The notes: generated by a model from the sequence alone, not told the origin. A stretch of 64,000 bases of DNA from Begonia masoniana (GCA_022432975.1 CM039508.1:20849213-20913212); one strand, 5' to 3'; counted from the stretch's first letter, positions 21,661 to 32,970 are shown. Program-made: numbers and translations.

Positions 21661-22111
21661 AAAATGTGAAGTATATATGGACTGACGAATGTGAATATAG
21701 TTTTCAGATCTTGAAACAGAAACTGACCGATGCTCCAATTTTAACCCTTCCAGTTGAAGATGGTAAGTTTAGCATTTACTGTGATGCTTCCAAAATTGGT
21801 CTTGGTTGTGTTCTAATGCAAAATGGAAAAGTAATAGCTTATGCCTCTAGACAGTTGAAAACACATGAGAAGAATTACCCTACGCATGACTTAGAGTTAG
21901 CTGCTGTGGTTTTTGCTCTAAAGATTTGGAGACACTATTTGTATGGACAATCTTGTGAGATATTTTCAGATCATAAGAGCCTGAAGTATATCTTCACATA
22001 GACGGAATTAAATATGAGGCAACGTCGATGGTTGGAATTTGTAAAGGATTATGATTTCGAGATTAAGTACCACCCCGGCAAAGCAAATGTTGTGGCAGAT
22101 GCCTTGAGTAG
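21661..22111 (+). pseudogene. E3 pol: RNase H
   Basis: The motif [20 protein letters not shown] carries the first catalytic Asp. [20 protein letters not shown] holds the Glu, and [13 protein letters not shown] holds the third acidic residue. The domain ends at [18 protein letters not shown]-to-TAG stop lies at 21999-22001. Confidence 0.92.
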
Positions 22112-23656
22112 AGTGACAACATCAGCCTCAGCCATGATTTTAGACATACCACTAGCTTTAGAGTCCGAATTCCAAAAGTTTAATCTAGAAGCAGTATCCA
22201 GTATATCAGCTATGCTTTCGGCCATATCCTTGAGGCCTACTGTTTTGGAGAAAATAAAGGAAGCTCAAAAGAACGACACTGAATGCAATAAGTATAAGTC
22301 CTGTATGGACTCTACAGACAAGTCGGATTTTAACTATTCCGCTAGTGGAATCCTTAGGTTTAGAAATAGATGGTTTGTTCCTGCCATTAAAGAACTTCGA
22401 GATAAAATTCTTACTGAAGCTCATTCTTCCAGGTTCTCTGTTCACCCTGGGAGTACAAAGATGTACAAAGATCTTAAACAACATTATTGGTGGCCATGTA
22501 TGAAAAGGAGTGTGGCAGAGTATGTAGAATCATGTTTATGTTGTCAGCAGATTAAAGCTGAGCATCAGAGACCATCAAGAACATTGCAACCTCTACCAGT
22601 CCCTGAATGGAAATGGGAACAAATAACGATGGATTTTGTTGTGGGATTGCCTAGAACAGCAAAGGGACATGATGCAATCTGGGTGATAGTTGATCGTTTA
22701 ACCAAATCTGCCCACTTTCTACCGATAAAGATGACATACTCGATGGATCAACTTGCTGAGTTGTATGTGCATGAAGTTGTTAGACTGCATGGAGTTCCAA
22801 GCACCATAGTTTCAGACCGAGCTCTAGATTCACATCTAAGTTTTGGAAAAGTTTACACAAGGCTATGGGAACACAGCTTAGTTTCAGCACAGCTTTCCAT
22901 CCTCAAACTGATGGACAATCCGAAAGGACTATTCAAACATTAGAGGATATGCTCCGTGCATGTGTATTAGACTTTCAAGGTTCATGGAGCAAACACTTGT
23001 CCTTAGTTGAATTTTCTTATAACAACAGTTTTCAGGCAACAATAGGAATGGCACCGTACGAGGCATTGTATGGACGTAAGTGCAGATCTCCATTGTATTG
23101 GGATGTAGTTGGAGAAGCACGATTGATTGGTCCTGACATTGTGCAGCAGACAGTGGAGAAAATTGCCCTCATCTGCCAGAGGATCTTAACAGCTCAAAGC
23201 CGACAGAAGAGCTATGCCGACAAGAGGCGTAGAGAATTAGAGTTTGAATTAGGTGATGAAGTTTTCCTTAAGATATCACCATTTAAAGGAGTTGTGAGAT
23301 TTGGAAAGAGTGGCAAGTTGAACCCCAGGTTCATTGGACTGTTCACGATTCTGAAGAGGATTGGGAGAACAGCTTACCAGTTACAACTACCAACTTCTAT
23401 GGAAGGGATACATGATGTATTCCACGTTTCTATGTTGAAAAAGTGCATGAGGGATCCAAACCAAGTCATGGAACAGCAAGACTTTGAGATTCATCCTACC
23501 CTTGCCTATGAAGAGAAACCAGTAAGAATCTTAGATTATGCAGTGAATGTATTGCGCAACAAGGAAGTTCCATTGGTGAAGGTATTGTGGCGTAACCAGA
23601 ATATTGAGGAGACAACTTGGGAGCGCCAGCAAGACATGATGGACCAACATCCATAA
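22112..23656 (+). pseudogene. E3 pol: integrase with chromodomain-like C-terminus
   Basis: The zinc-binding HHCC part reads [17 protein letters not shown] ... CLCCQQIKAEHQRPS. The DDE core has ITMDFVVGLPRTAKG (first Asp), a frameshift at about 22825 inside the second-Asp motif (SDR), then [20 protein letters not shown] (Glu). The C-terminal part has the GPY/F-like [23 protein letters not shown], and a tail [19 protein letters not shown], matching the start of a chromovirus chromodomain. The tail stops at 23656. Integrase would insert the cDNA; the chromodomain-like tail is thought to guide chromoviruses to heterochromatin. Confidence 0.92.
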
Positions 23657-23678
23657 TTATTCAGGTATTGTATTTTGG

Positions 23679-23723
23679 GGACAAAATTCTTTTAAGGACA
23701 AAATTCTTTTAAGGAGGGTAGAT
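23679..23723 (+). repeat. 17-bp duplication and polypurine tract of E3
   Basis: GGACAAAATTCTTTTAA occurs twice in tandem (23679-23695, 23696-23712). The purine tract AAGGAGGGTAGAT follows immediately, then the 3' LTR. Confidence 0.85.
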
Positions 23724-24260
23724 TGTAACACCCGGTTTCTATTAACCTATTTACCTCTTTCATATTTGAGAATGCTTTAAAAGGTAATTTGAGGGATTTA
23801 GTGATTAGGTTAATAAGTGAATGAGTAAGGACAAGATGGTAAATTTTAGTTTATTGTGGATAACGTATTTAAGGGAGGGTTTAATGAGGTTTAGCCGCCA
23901 CTATCCCCTCATTTTTTTTCCTTTCTCGGTATTCAGCTCAAGCTCATCAGAGCTCCAGGCGATTTTCCCTCCGACTTCTCCAGTGATTTCTCCGATTTAG
24001 GTGAGTTCCTTCACTTTTCCTTATGACTTGACAGTTAGATAACAGAGGGAGTGCAATGTATGTGTTTTTGGGAGGGTTGTGAATGTGTGTAGTTTCGGGT
24101 TTAGTGCGGAATCGGGAATGCACGAAGATCTGAGCTTCCAAACTAATTTCCTTAGACTCCTGGATAGTTTAGAATGAAGTTTAACTAATACACTGTCTAT
24201 GATTTTAGGTTTGAACAGAACCCGTAGTGGTTAGCAACCAAACAAATTCCAAGAATCCAG

Positions 24261-24298
24261 GTAAGTAAAGTATGCATGTGCCTTCGGGCCTACATCAC
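24261..24298 (+). promoter_or_regulatory. Splice-donor/hairpin module, E3
   Basis: GTAAGT at 24261-24266, GCC-TTCG-GGC at 24280-24289, then CTACATCAC. Confidence 0.7.
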
Positions 24299-24419
24299 AA
24301 AACATTAGGATTTATGCATTGTGCGAATGAGTGTGCATGACATGCATTATGTTTTTATGAAAGATTACGAAAATGAATTTTCATGTAAAGAATGGTAAGG
24401 CATGTACCGAATGTGACCG

Positions 24420-24612
24420 ATCAGCTGTTAAGGGAACTAATCTGCCCCTTAATTGAGAAGAGGATGTATGACTTTGGGAAAATTGATCCACCTCCCAATG
24501 GAATTGAGGGATCAGATTAGCTGTTAAGGGAACTAATCCGCCCCTTAATTGAGAAGAGGATGTATGACTTTGGAAAAATTGATCCACCTCCCAATGGAAC
24601 CGAGGGATCATA
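24420..24612 (+). repeat. 96-bp tandem duplication in the E3 LTR
   Basis: AGCTGTTAAGGGAACTAAT recurs at 24423 and 24519. Each unit contains matched phrases CCCCTTAATTGAG and CCACCTCCCAATGGAA. E8 has the same two-unit organisation in its LTRs. Confidence 0.85.
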
Positions 24613-25199
24613 TCAGTGAATGAACGAAATTGCAACTGAGTTGTGAAAGTAAAAACTGCATGATTAGGATTTATGTTTCAGTATTCCATTTCATTTGCTT
24701 TACTTACTTAGCATTAGGCTAATAGATGAGTTTTGTGATGTAAGTGTTGAAGTTACTGCAGGTGATTTCCCTGAGTTCACAAATGCATAGATGATGTTGG
24801 AGGAGCGCATTCAGGCCACGACTTAGTAAATTGATGAGGCGGTTTAACCAGTGTTTTGTTCATGTGCATTGTAGTAAAAAAAAATTGGATGGCTGAGTTG
24901 TGTTTGAGTTTCGCTGTCAGAATCAACTTTTGGTGTCTTGATCTTAGATTTGAAAACTCTCTGGTTCAGTCGACAATGTTTTCACTTAAGTATGTTGAGT
25001 CTTATGTCAGTAATAGTTTTCAATGTTTTGAAACACATTTTGAAATCTTCTGATAATAGTACCTTGTTGATTTAGCATTTGTTTTGCTGGATTTGAGTAA
25101 TGTAGGGATTGGAGTCGTTTCCGAAAGGTTTCGTTGAAGTGAATGAGTCCCTTTGTAGTAGAGATGTTTTTGAAAAGAGTATGAATTATGGAAAAGTTG

Positions 25200-25650
25200 C
25201 TCTGTTTTTCTACCGGCAATGGTAATCTATCGGTAGAAGACATCGTTTTCTATCGGTAAAAGATGGTTGTTTTCTACCGGTAGGAGTGGCGTGTTAAATC
25301 TATTGATATGGTGTAGTTTATTTCATCGGTAGAAAGTTTAGACTTTTTTCGTTTAGCGATCGGTGGATGTCGAGCACTATAGTTATCGGAAGATGTAGGA
25401 AATGACTTTGTCGTTTAGTGACCGGTCAATGTATACTGTTTGCTTTGTCTTGTGAGTAAAGTCTCTTGTCGTCTTATGATCGGCAGAGGCTGGTTGAATG
25501 AATCATCCGGCTGACGTCACCGGTAGATGAGAGTAGCAAAACTCGTCTTTTGCGATCGGTAGAAGTTGGAAGATTAATTCATCCGGCTGACGTCATCGGT
25601 GGAAGACTTCTGTTTGCTTCTGCTCTTTCGTTGACTTAGTTCAGCGGCAG
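25200..25650 (+). repeat. TCTACCGGTAGA / ATCGGTAGAAG motif array in the E3 LTR
   Basis: About 15 degenerate copies of ATCGGTAGA-type words occur. Two nearly identical CATCCGGCTGACGTCA blocks run into TCGGTRGA (near 25510 and 25585). TGACGTCA is a bZIP/CRE-type palindrome. The words are the reverse complement of the CATCTACCGATGACGT word of the Copia LTR E1. Confidence 0.8.
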
Positions 25651-25942
25651 ATGAGTTTGACTTTTGCAACTTCTAAAGTATTTCGCGATTTAAACCCTTT
25701 ATTTCTTTTGGCCGATTGTTCTTTAACAACCCAACTGATTTCTCAAACATTGTACTATGATTTTGTTTAACTCTATTTTTGTTCAAATGAATTCCGCTGC
25801 AAGTATTTAAACGTTTTGAAGTTTTAGAAAATGTCAAATTTAAACTTTTGAGCGAAATTTTAAATTGGTCCAAAGTTTCTTAGTCAAGTTCGAGTTTATG
25901 AGTAACAAACTGGGTTCAGAGAATTCAGGGCGTTACAGAAGA

Positions 25943-26638
25943 TTTTAGCACAAGGCTACACTCTCTCTAAAGTAAAATCACAAGTTTTGAATCAGAGAGA
26001 TGTAGAAAATCACAGAGTATTACAGTACTTTTGCTCGTGAGAGTTAAGCGAAAATTGTAAAAATTGGCAAAAGTTTTTCTTTCGAGCTTCTACTCTTCCT
26101 TTTATACTCGTCTGTAATCGGCTTCTCTTGTTGGACAACTCTTTATTTTTCGTATTAAAATATGACTGTTGGAGAGCTTCCGTACGCAGAAAATAGTCGT
26201 TGAGCTCTGGAGTCGCTATCGCTTGCGGTCTTTAAATCGGCGTGGTTAAGATTCTGGACCTTCGCTATTCGAACGAGTACTTTGGACGACTGCGTCAACT
26301 TGACTTTGGACGACTACGTCTGTCTTGACTTTGGACGACTGCGTCTTTCTTTTGAAGTTTGGACGACTGCATCTGTCTTTGAAATTTGGACGAGTACGTC
26401 TGTCTTTGAAGTTTGGACGAGTACTCTTTTCTATGTTTGGACGACTGCGTCTGACTTTCAGGACTTCAGACTACTAACACTTAACTAAAATCATCAGAAA
26501 CATAATACCCATTTTTAAAGGGTATTTCAAGATAACAACAATAACTATAATAAAACAATTTATATTCAGTTTATTTATTTCGTATTAATCATAATCATCA
26601 AAAACATATTTAGATTTTAAATTAAATTTAAGTCAACA
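25943..26638 (-). repeat. E2 5' LTR, second part
   Basis: After TSD GAAGA (25938-25942), the E2 LTR resumes at TTTTAGCACAAGGCTACAC and runs to AAGTCAACA. It contains the TATA box at 26098-26107 and the motif array at 26270-26465. Confidence 0.9.
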
Positions 26639-27213
26639 ACACCATTATTAAATTATCTGTCTAGGACATGGTGTGCCTGAAGTTCGTGAATTGCTTCATT
26701 TTGACTATGATTTTCATACTGTATAGTAGGACCTATTTTATATATGCAAAACATTATATTGGAATGTTTTCAAAGTTGGCCCTATTGTTGGTTTATTAAA
26801 CTAGTTTTATAAAACTTGTTTTACACTTGGCTTGCTCCTTTTACTTTTTGTAACAGTAACTTAAATGTTGAATATAAAACTTTATTTTTATTGAGTTTAG
26901 TTGACTCACCTAAAACAACTCTTCATTTTAGGGTTTAGTCAAGAGTTGTTGACACAAAATGTACTTGCAAATCTTTATTTTTAGTTTGTTATTTTCTTCT
27001 TCAGAGATCTTTTGTAAGATTAGACCTTATTTTATATTTTTGTTAAAATTTTTTTAAATTTTCACTTTTACTTCAGATATTATATTGTCGTCTTATATTT
27101 TTGTCACTTGTTGGATCTTGTTTTACCCAGTTGGATTTGGCGATTTGGCCTTGATTCGATCTGATTTAAGTCCTCTGCTCTAATAATTGAGACAAGTAAA
27201 TTGATCAAGCAGA
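26639..27213. other. Host flank, right of E2
   Basis: This AT-rich, non-LTR sequence joins to 1571-1754 if E2 is removed. No convincing ORF is present. A short open stretch near 27115-27185 is too small to call an exon. Confidence 0.5.
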
Positions 27214-28774
27214 TGTAACACCCGAGATTTTTAGGTTTCCACTTACTAAGGGCATTTTCGTAAATAGAGGAATTTATACCCGTTTTGTGAACAAGAAGTT
27301 TTAATAGAGCCCCTATATTAAATGAGGATTTCTGGTGAAGTGAGGAAAAATTTGGAGAGAACGAATCGTTAGTTAAATAACAAGATAATTGACGAAACTA
27401 ATAGAAAATCAATTGGAAGGGTAGAATGGTAATTTTCCAAGCCAAATTAATTATAAAACTTTACAACCCCCTCCCCCCTCCGACGAGTTTTCATTCTGCC
27501 ATTTCTTCCTCCAGATAGCTCCAGGCGATTCCCTTCTCCCTCTCGTGCAATTCCACTTCCGGCGACGAATGACTTCCTTCCGGCGATCGATTCTCCACAT
27601 TTCTTCTCCAAAAACAACCCCTAGGTAAGAATCTATAGTTTTGGTACGTTAGATTTTGGTTTTCGTGGACTTAAACGGTTAGAGTTCGTTTAGGGTTTTG
27701 TCGGATTATGTTAGAAGCGGTTGGGTTTACCGTATTTGTGATTGTAATGGATGTATTGGCGATCGTTGGACGTAGTTAGACGGTTTATTGATGAATATTA
27801 TAGTTTTGGTTGGATTGGAGCTTGGAAAACTCCATTAATGGAGGTTTTAAAATGTCGATCGTGAATTGCTCGACGAAATGCCTCAATGAGTTAAATTAGA
27901 GTTTTAGGAAATTTTTTTAGTTAAGGGTTTCGTTAGTTTGAAAGTTTAACGGTTTAAACTCGGTTTTAATGACGATTGTTGTGAATTGCTATAGGTGAAC
28001 AACGCTCGTGGATGGAGCTTGAATTGCAACGGACGCGAGGTAAGTCTTCATGCTTGTTTGGCCGATTGGCCTACACCGTAAGTCGAGTTCGTCGTTGAGG
28101 ATTTTTGCACTATGTACTTCTATATGCTTTGATTGGGTAGTTTAGGATTAGAGTTTTTTTATAGATTATGTTTGCTATGTTTTGATGGTACTCATGCTTT
28201 ATGTTTACATTATGTCTCTTCTGTACATGCATCACGCTCTTTCAAAATAGCATAAAAATGGATTTCTACACGTGTTTAAGAAAAGAAATGAATTAAAGAA
28301 ACGAATGTACGTAATCTGGTCACAACAGGGTGGGGTTTAGACATGGCTGTTTACGGATGGAAGCATGTTTTGCCCCCGATAGATGGAAATGGCTGTCTAA
28401 CTGCCAGACGTGCCCTCTCCATTTGGTGAGAGTTAGATCTCGGTGACATTCTGTTCTGTAATGAAATGATGAAAATTTCTACATGATTTATGAACCGCAT
28501 ATGCACAGCATGCATTTGCATTTACGAAGCTTACTAAGCCTTTAGCTCATAGTTGTCTTTATGGTGTAGGAGATTTTGATACAGGTGAGGATGAGATTCT
28601 TCCACCCGAAGCTTTATCTAGTTGAAGAAGAATGCATGTGGGAGTGCGTTGGGTAGTCGGTGCGTATTTTGACTTGTGGAGATGTAAGTAAGTGTTTTGA
28701 GGGTTTTCGGGTTGTTTTGGGCTGATGGTGGACTAGATAGGAGAATTGTATAGTTGAGACGTTTTAGGATGTTT
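27214..28774 (+). repeat. E6: truncated Gypsy LTR
   Basis: It begins TGTAACACCCGAG. It has the same layout as E4: pyrimidine-rich leader near 27470, CCTAGGTAAG, a splice-donor/hairpin module at 28040-28080, and a block matching TTCTACACGTGTTTAAG with CTCCATTTGG and ATCTCGGT. It is interrupted by E7 at 28775. Its 3' part is missing, probably lost in the 34407 deletion. Confidence 0.82.
28040..28080 (+). promoter_or_regulatory. Splice-donor/hairpin module, E6
   Basis: GTAAGT at 28040-28045, stem GGCC, loop GATT, stem GGCC (28060-28071), then CTACACCGTA. Confidence 0.7.
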
Positions 28775-30185
28775 TGACACGGGATCCCCTGGAGAAAGGT
28801 CCGTGTGTTACCTACAAAATAATCAAAAGAGTACTCGGGTGTGTCGTTGTGTAAATGACAGAGAACAAGGACTAAAATGACAATAAATGCAAAGAAAATA
28901 TGAGGTGTTGGTGTGTGCGAAGGATGGCCGAGGGGTGTATACAAGATGAAGGTATGAAACATAAAAGAAAAATGAAGAGAAAGATGAAGGAAATGATGGA
29001 TGAAACTGTGAAGAGAAATGATGAAAAAATGAAGAAGAAAATGACAAGAAAATAAAAGGTGAAGTGTGTGGAGTGATGGCCGAAATATAAAATGGTGATG
29101 TGTGTGAAAATGTAGCGGAAAGGATAAAAATGGAGATACCCTTGGCGGACCCGAAGTGCTATCTAACGTTTTATGCTCTTGGGTGAACGATTTTCCCGAA
29201 GGAAAACCAACCACCGTAGGCTTAGGTTTTCTTCCTCAACTCCTACTCCCAATGGAGAGGCGAGGGAATAGATAAGAGTTAACCTAGCAACCCGAAGGCT
29301 AGGCTAACAATGGAGGGCCACTCCACTTGATCCAAAGATCAAGGAAAAACCAAAAGCAAACCAAGCTTTAGAGAGAAATAGAAATTTTATAAATGAGCAA
29401 AAGTTGTAAAACATTCACCAATACCATGCATTTATAGAGTTCCTAGGGTGGATTAGGGTTTGCCATGGCTTGGAAGAGTGAATGGTGGCCATTGATGAAG
29501 AAAAAATTGGATGGCAAGGAGAAGAGATCCGAGTGCGCGCGCGCGCCAATCAGGAAGCAGCGCGCCCCGTCAGCCATCCCGTGCGTGCCTCGCTGGCCAC
29601 CCCGGGCGCGCCACATCAGCGCCAATGCGCTCCTGCCCGTGCGCTCCAGCGTGCGCTTGCCTGCCCCCGCGCGCTCTCCAGCATGCATCCAAAGGAGATC
29701 CGAGCCATTGCTTAGCCTTTGGTTGAGATTTTGCCAAGTCACCAATCCATGTTGTCACTAACTCTTGTACCTGCAAAATCATACCTTTAAATGTAGGCTC
29801 TTCTTTGGGCCATGACTTTCCTTGGGCTCAATGTGTGAAGGTCTTTTTTTCCTTGGTTGAATAATTTTGTTGAATTTTTCTTCAACCCATAATCCACCAA
29901 CATTCATCTAACCCTTACCACACAATCTAATGCATGATATGCAAATATATAATCCATACAATAAAGGCGAATGTATGCCAAATAAGTTCAAAACTAAAAT
30001 TACAAAGATAGGGGCCCGGGAAGGCAAATTCCCATCGAGCTAGTTGGTGACTCCTCCCATGTGCTCCACAAGCATTCTTCCCATGGAATTGTACCTACAA
30101 AAAGAGAACGTGTAATAAGTAAGGGAATTAGTTAATGCAAGGAAATTTGTTAGATTTCTTTTTGCATGCCAACCGAGGCATGTCA
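28775..30185 (-). repeat. 3' LTR of E7
   Basis: The + strand starts TGACACGGGATCCCC, the same as the stub at 34349. It ends GGCATGTCA, giving matching inverted ends. TCCTCTCCGGGTG after it is a reversed purine tract. A minus-strand TATA box (CTCTATAAATGC) lies near 29430. A GC-rich block lies upstream of it. Confidence 0.75.
29520..29700. repeat. GC-rich, CpG-dense block in the E7 LTR
   Basis: GCGCGCGC and repeated GTGCGCTCC/GCGCGCC words form an island in otherwise AT-rich sequence. In element orientation it lies just upstream of the TATA box. ORFs across it in several frames are a composition effect. Confidence 0.75.
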
Positions 30186-31322
30186 TCCTCTCCGGGTGAT
30201 TTGAGAATTTGACCTCAAATTCGTTGGTTGGCTTCTTCTAAAGGATGTCTCCTACGACTTCTTGTCTACTCCTTGAAGGCTCAAAATTGAATGCAATGGG
30301 GGTATATTCTTTTGTTTGAAAGTATCTCACCAAACGAAGCTCTAAATGGTAAAGGGATTGGATGGTCTTATGAAAATTTCCTTTGGTAAGGGTGGTTGGA
30401 TTGAACTCGATAGCTACTTTGGAGGGCGTTTGCTCAATGATGGGGTGAAATTTTCCAAAGTAGTTGAATCCGACAAGTAGTGGAGTGGAAATGGGAAAGT
30501 TGCCCGACCAAAGAAATAATCCAATTACTCTTAAGACCTCAAAAGAAAATTTTTCTTACCAATTGAACCTTAACTCTAGTTCTATGGTAGAATTTGTGGT
30601 AGTCACAAGGTGGGGAATGGGGTTTTGGTAGTTCACCGAATTGAAGGATAGAGCGTTTTTTGGCTACACAAGGAATAAAATTTCTACTAGTGTATGTAGC
30701 TCTAAGAATGGATGTAGGAAGGTAATAGTTAGGCTCAAGACCATAAACTAAGATCTTCCCTAATTGATGGGCATGGTAGGGAAATTTTCTCAACTTTTGG
30801 AAAGGTAAGAGATGGAGTAATGATCATACTACCTAATCCAAAAATACTTTCTTCACTTAATTCCATTTCCTTATGAGACCATGTAGATACGCTCCCCAAT
30901 TGGCAAGGTAACTCTTCATCAAATAAGGGATTTAGGTGCCCTTTGACATTGGAAGGAATTTTCTCAAAATTTGGGAAGGAAGGGAATGGATCTATAACCA
31001 TATTACCTATGCCAAAAATGCTTTATTCACTTATTTTCCTTTCCTCAGGAGGCCAAATTGAAACATTTTCCAAGGGATATGACACCTCTTCATCGTACAA
31101 GGGATTGTTATTCCAATTGATATGAAAGGGTCCTTGTTCCCTTGATGATACTAACTCGAGCTTAGATATTAAAAGATTTTCCTTAATTTGTCCTTCCTTA
31201 CGAGTGGCCTCATCACGAGCCACTTGCTCGGGGGTCATTGGAAGCAACTTGATTTTTCTTCCTCCATAGTCAAATGCGTAACAGTTGAGGAATCCATCAT
31301 AATAAACTTTACGGTCATAGTG
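30186..31322 (-). pseudogene. E7 polyprotein C-terminal region with degenerate protein repeats
   Basis: Decayed reading frames contain two related segments: NPLYDEEVSYPLENVSIWPP ... SIFGIGNMVIDPFPSFPNFE and NPLFDEELPCQLGSVSTWSH ... SIFGLGSMIITPSLTFPKVE. This indicates an internal duplication of roughly 65 residues. A later part (FQTKEYTPIAFNFEPSRSRR) lies near 30240-30320. No enzyme domain is recognised and the function is unknown. It sits where RT and integrase would be in an autonomous element. Confidence 0.55.
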
Positions 31323-31640
31323 TCATGGTCGTTCTAATAGGATATGACTGGCACTCATCAGAACAACGTCACAAGTAACCGAGTCCTTGTATTTTCCTAT
31401 GGTGAAATCAACGGTTACTTGTTTGGTTATCACGTGCTCATTTTTTTCGTCCAACCATTGAAGTTTGTAAGGTGTTAGGTGTATATTGGTTTCTAACCCT
31501 AATTTGTGGACCATGTCTTGGGAGGCTGCATTTATGCAACTTCCTCCATCAATAATCATTGAGCAAACCATGTCTTTGACCGCACAACGACTATAGAAAA
31601 GATTCTCTCATTGACAATCCTTGTCCGCATTTGTCGATAT
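31323..31640 (-). pseudogene. E7 aspartic protease
   Basis: The motif VCSMIIDGGSCINAASQDMV is a retropepsin active site of the plant Ty3 type (D-G-G-S form). It is followed by QVTVDFTIGKYKDSVTCDVV and HILLERP, where active copies normally read LLGRPW-like. The upstream junction to gag is broken near 31575-31640. Confidence 0.8.
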
Positions 31641-32970
31641 TAATGCTCACCGTATGACCATTAGTTGGGGTCCTTCTTGAAGCTTGCATTCATCGGCTTC
31701 ATCGTCACTTTCTTCGATTACTACTTCCTCTTGTATCTTGTTATACTGGCCTTCGTCCTCTTCACTCTCCCATTCACCCGTGGATTTCTTGATGACCATC
31801 ACACGGTGGTTAGTATATTCGTTAGCATAATTTCCTTTTCCCAAACATTTGAAGCATTGGACATCACGTGCTCTTGGTCCTTTAGGTTGGTTTTCTTGAT
31901 TTTTGTTCGAGGGTGAGGGATTGTGATGGGTGCTTGATCCTTTTGGAGGCCAATTGATTGAAAGGCTTCTTTTCTTCTTGTCTCGGAGTGATCTTGTTGG
32001 AATTGTAATTTCTTGGTGGGAATTTATTAGGTAAGTCGGTCTTGCACTTTCTCTTTAATTGCCTCTCCACCGTGAGGGCTAATTGGATGACCAATTCCAT
32101 GGTCTCCAATTGTTGAATTTCTACCGCGTCTCCTATATCGCGGTTAAGACCTCGTATAAATCGAGCGATGAGTTGTTCTTCAGGCTCGTCAACAGCACAA
32201 CGTATATTGAGAGTCTCGAATTCCGTGAGATACTCTTCTACGGTGAGATTGTTTTGCTTGGGGCTATGGAGTTGATGAAAGAGTTCATGTTTGTAGTTAT
32301 GGGGAATGAACCTATGGTGCATTAATTCCCTCATGGAAGTCCAAGTTGTAACACGGTAACCTAATGTTCTCATTCTTTGGGCTTTAAGGTTGGACCACCA
32401 TAAAGCGGCGTGGCCCGTAAGTTCAAGGGAAGCGAGTTGAATTTTTACTCTATCGGAATAATCATGGCAATCGAAAACTCGCTCAACCCTATCAACCCAA
32501 TCTAAATAAGTGTGCCCGTTGCACGTTCCATTGAAAGGGGGAATTGTTATCTTGATGTTTCGAAGGTCGTCGTTGTCCCTACGACGATTTGGCCGGTACT
32601 CTTCATCGTCTCTGGTCCAATCCTCATCCTCCGAATAACGAGATCTCCTTCTTTGGGGTTCAGCCCATTCTTCCTCTATGGGTGGTTGAAAAGGGGTTCG
32701 ACGCCTAGGGCGTTCGGGTATAATCCTAGAGGAGGTCTCTTGTAAAGGAATTCGTTCATGGGATTCTCTTCGGGAAGGATTTGTGATAAGTGATTGGACT
32801 TGTTGGGCAAGGTTGTTAACTAGGCTTGTTAAGGCATTGATTTGTCCTTGCGTGCTTCATTGTGCGCTAGTTTCACCTTCATGACGTATGTGTTTGGGTG
32901 GGGGAGTATCCCTAGCCCGATTCGGTTCTTGGTGCGGTGGATCTCAAGTGAACCCACTTCGATTAGTCAT
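31641..32970 (-). pseudogene. E7 gag
   Basis: The likely start is ATG at 32970 (MTNRSGFT), followed by a TGA stop. The N-terminal part is hydrophilic and Arg/Asp-rich. The capsid core is recognisable as IPPFNGTCNGHTYLDWVDRV, LTGHAALWWSNL, the MRELMHHRFIPHNYKHELFH segment and EYLTEFETLNIRC. A nucleocapsid knuckle near 31820-31860 reads CFKCLGKGNYANEY. The His and last Cys of CX2CX4HX4C are replaced by Asn and Tyr. The frame continues to about 31647 with an acidic ESEEDEG stretch. Confidence 0.85.

Larger units (their letters stand above)
10661..25937 (+). mobile_element. E3: Tekay-like Ty3/Gypsy retrotransposon, with E4/E5 nested inside
   Basis: It is bounded by TGTAACACCC and GCGTTACA and flanked by perfect TSD GAAGA. 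Order on the + strand: 5' LTR remnant, gag (split by E4), protease, reverse transcriptase, RNase H, integrase with a C-terminal chromodomain-like tail, polypurine tract and 3' LTR. The pol order PR-RT-RH-IN and the FHVSMLKK and VLWRN...EETTWE motifs place it with chromoviruses, most like Tekay/Del. Most of the 5' LTR and the PBS are deleted. Confidence 0.93.
23724..25937 (+). repeat. 3' LTR of E3
   Basis: It is 2214 bp, TGTAACACCCGG ... GGGCGTTACA. In order it carries a TATA-like ACGTATTTAAGG near 23863 and a pyrimidine-rich leader. A splice-donor/hairpin module follows at 24261-24298, then a 96-bp tandem duplication (about 24420-24610) and a CGGTAGA motif array (25200-25650). Confidence 0.92.
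1755..26638 (-). mobile_element. E2: Sirevirus-like Ty1/Copia retrotransposon, split by nested insertion E3
   Basis: On the minus strand this reads 5' LTR (26638-25943 plus 10660-10289), PBS, gag, protease, integrase, reverse transcriptase, RNase H, an extra 3' ORF, polypurine tract and 3' LTR (2880-1755). Without E3 it is about 9.6 kb. Flanks are ACATC (1750-1754) and ACACC (26639-26643), a probable TSD with one mismatch. The long ORF downstream of RNase H and the two gag zinc knuckles fit the Sirevirus lineage. Every ORF is broken, so it is not autonomous now. Confidence 0.9.

Noticed and set aside
27110..27190. Short open stretch reading like an exon
   Set aside because: It is only about 25 codons, with no convincing splice sites or recognisable domain.
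28618..29214. 198-codon minus-strand ORF rich in His, Phe and Leu
   Set aside because: It straddles the E6/E7 junction and lies in LTR sequence. It is low-complexity because the complementary strand is A/G-rich (GAAGAAAATGA repeats).
29465..29782. Four overlapping ORFs on both strands of the GC-rich block
   Set aside because: Stop codons are rare in GC-rich DNA. No domain is visible and the block lies in the E7 LTR.
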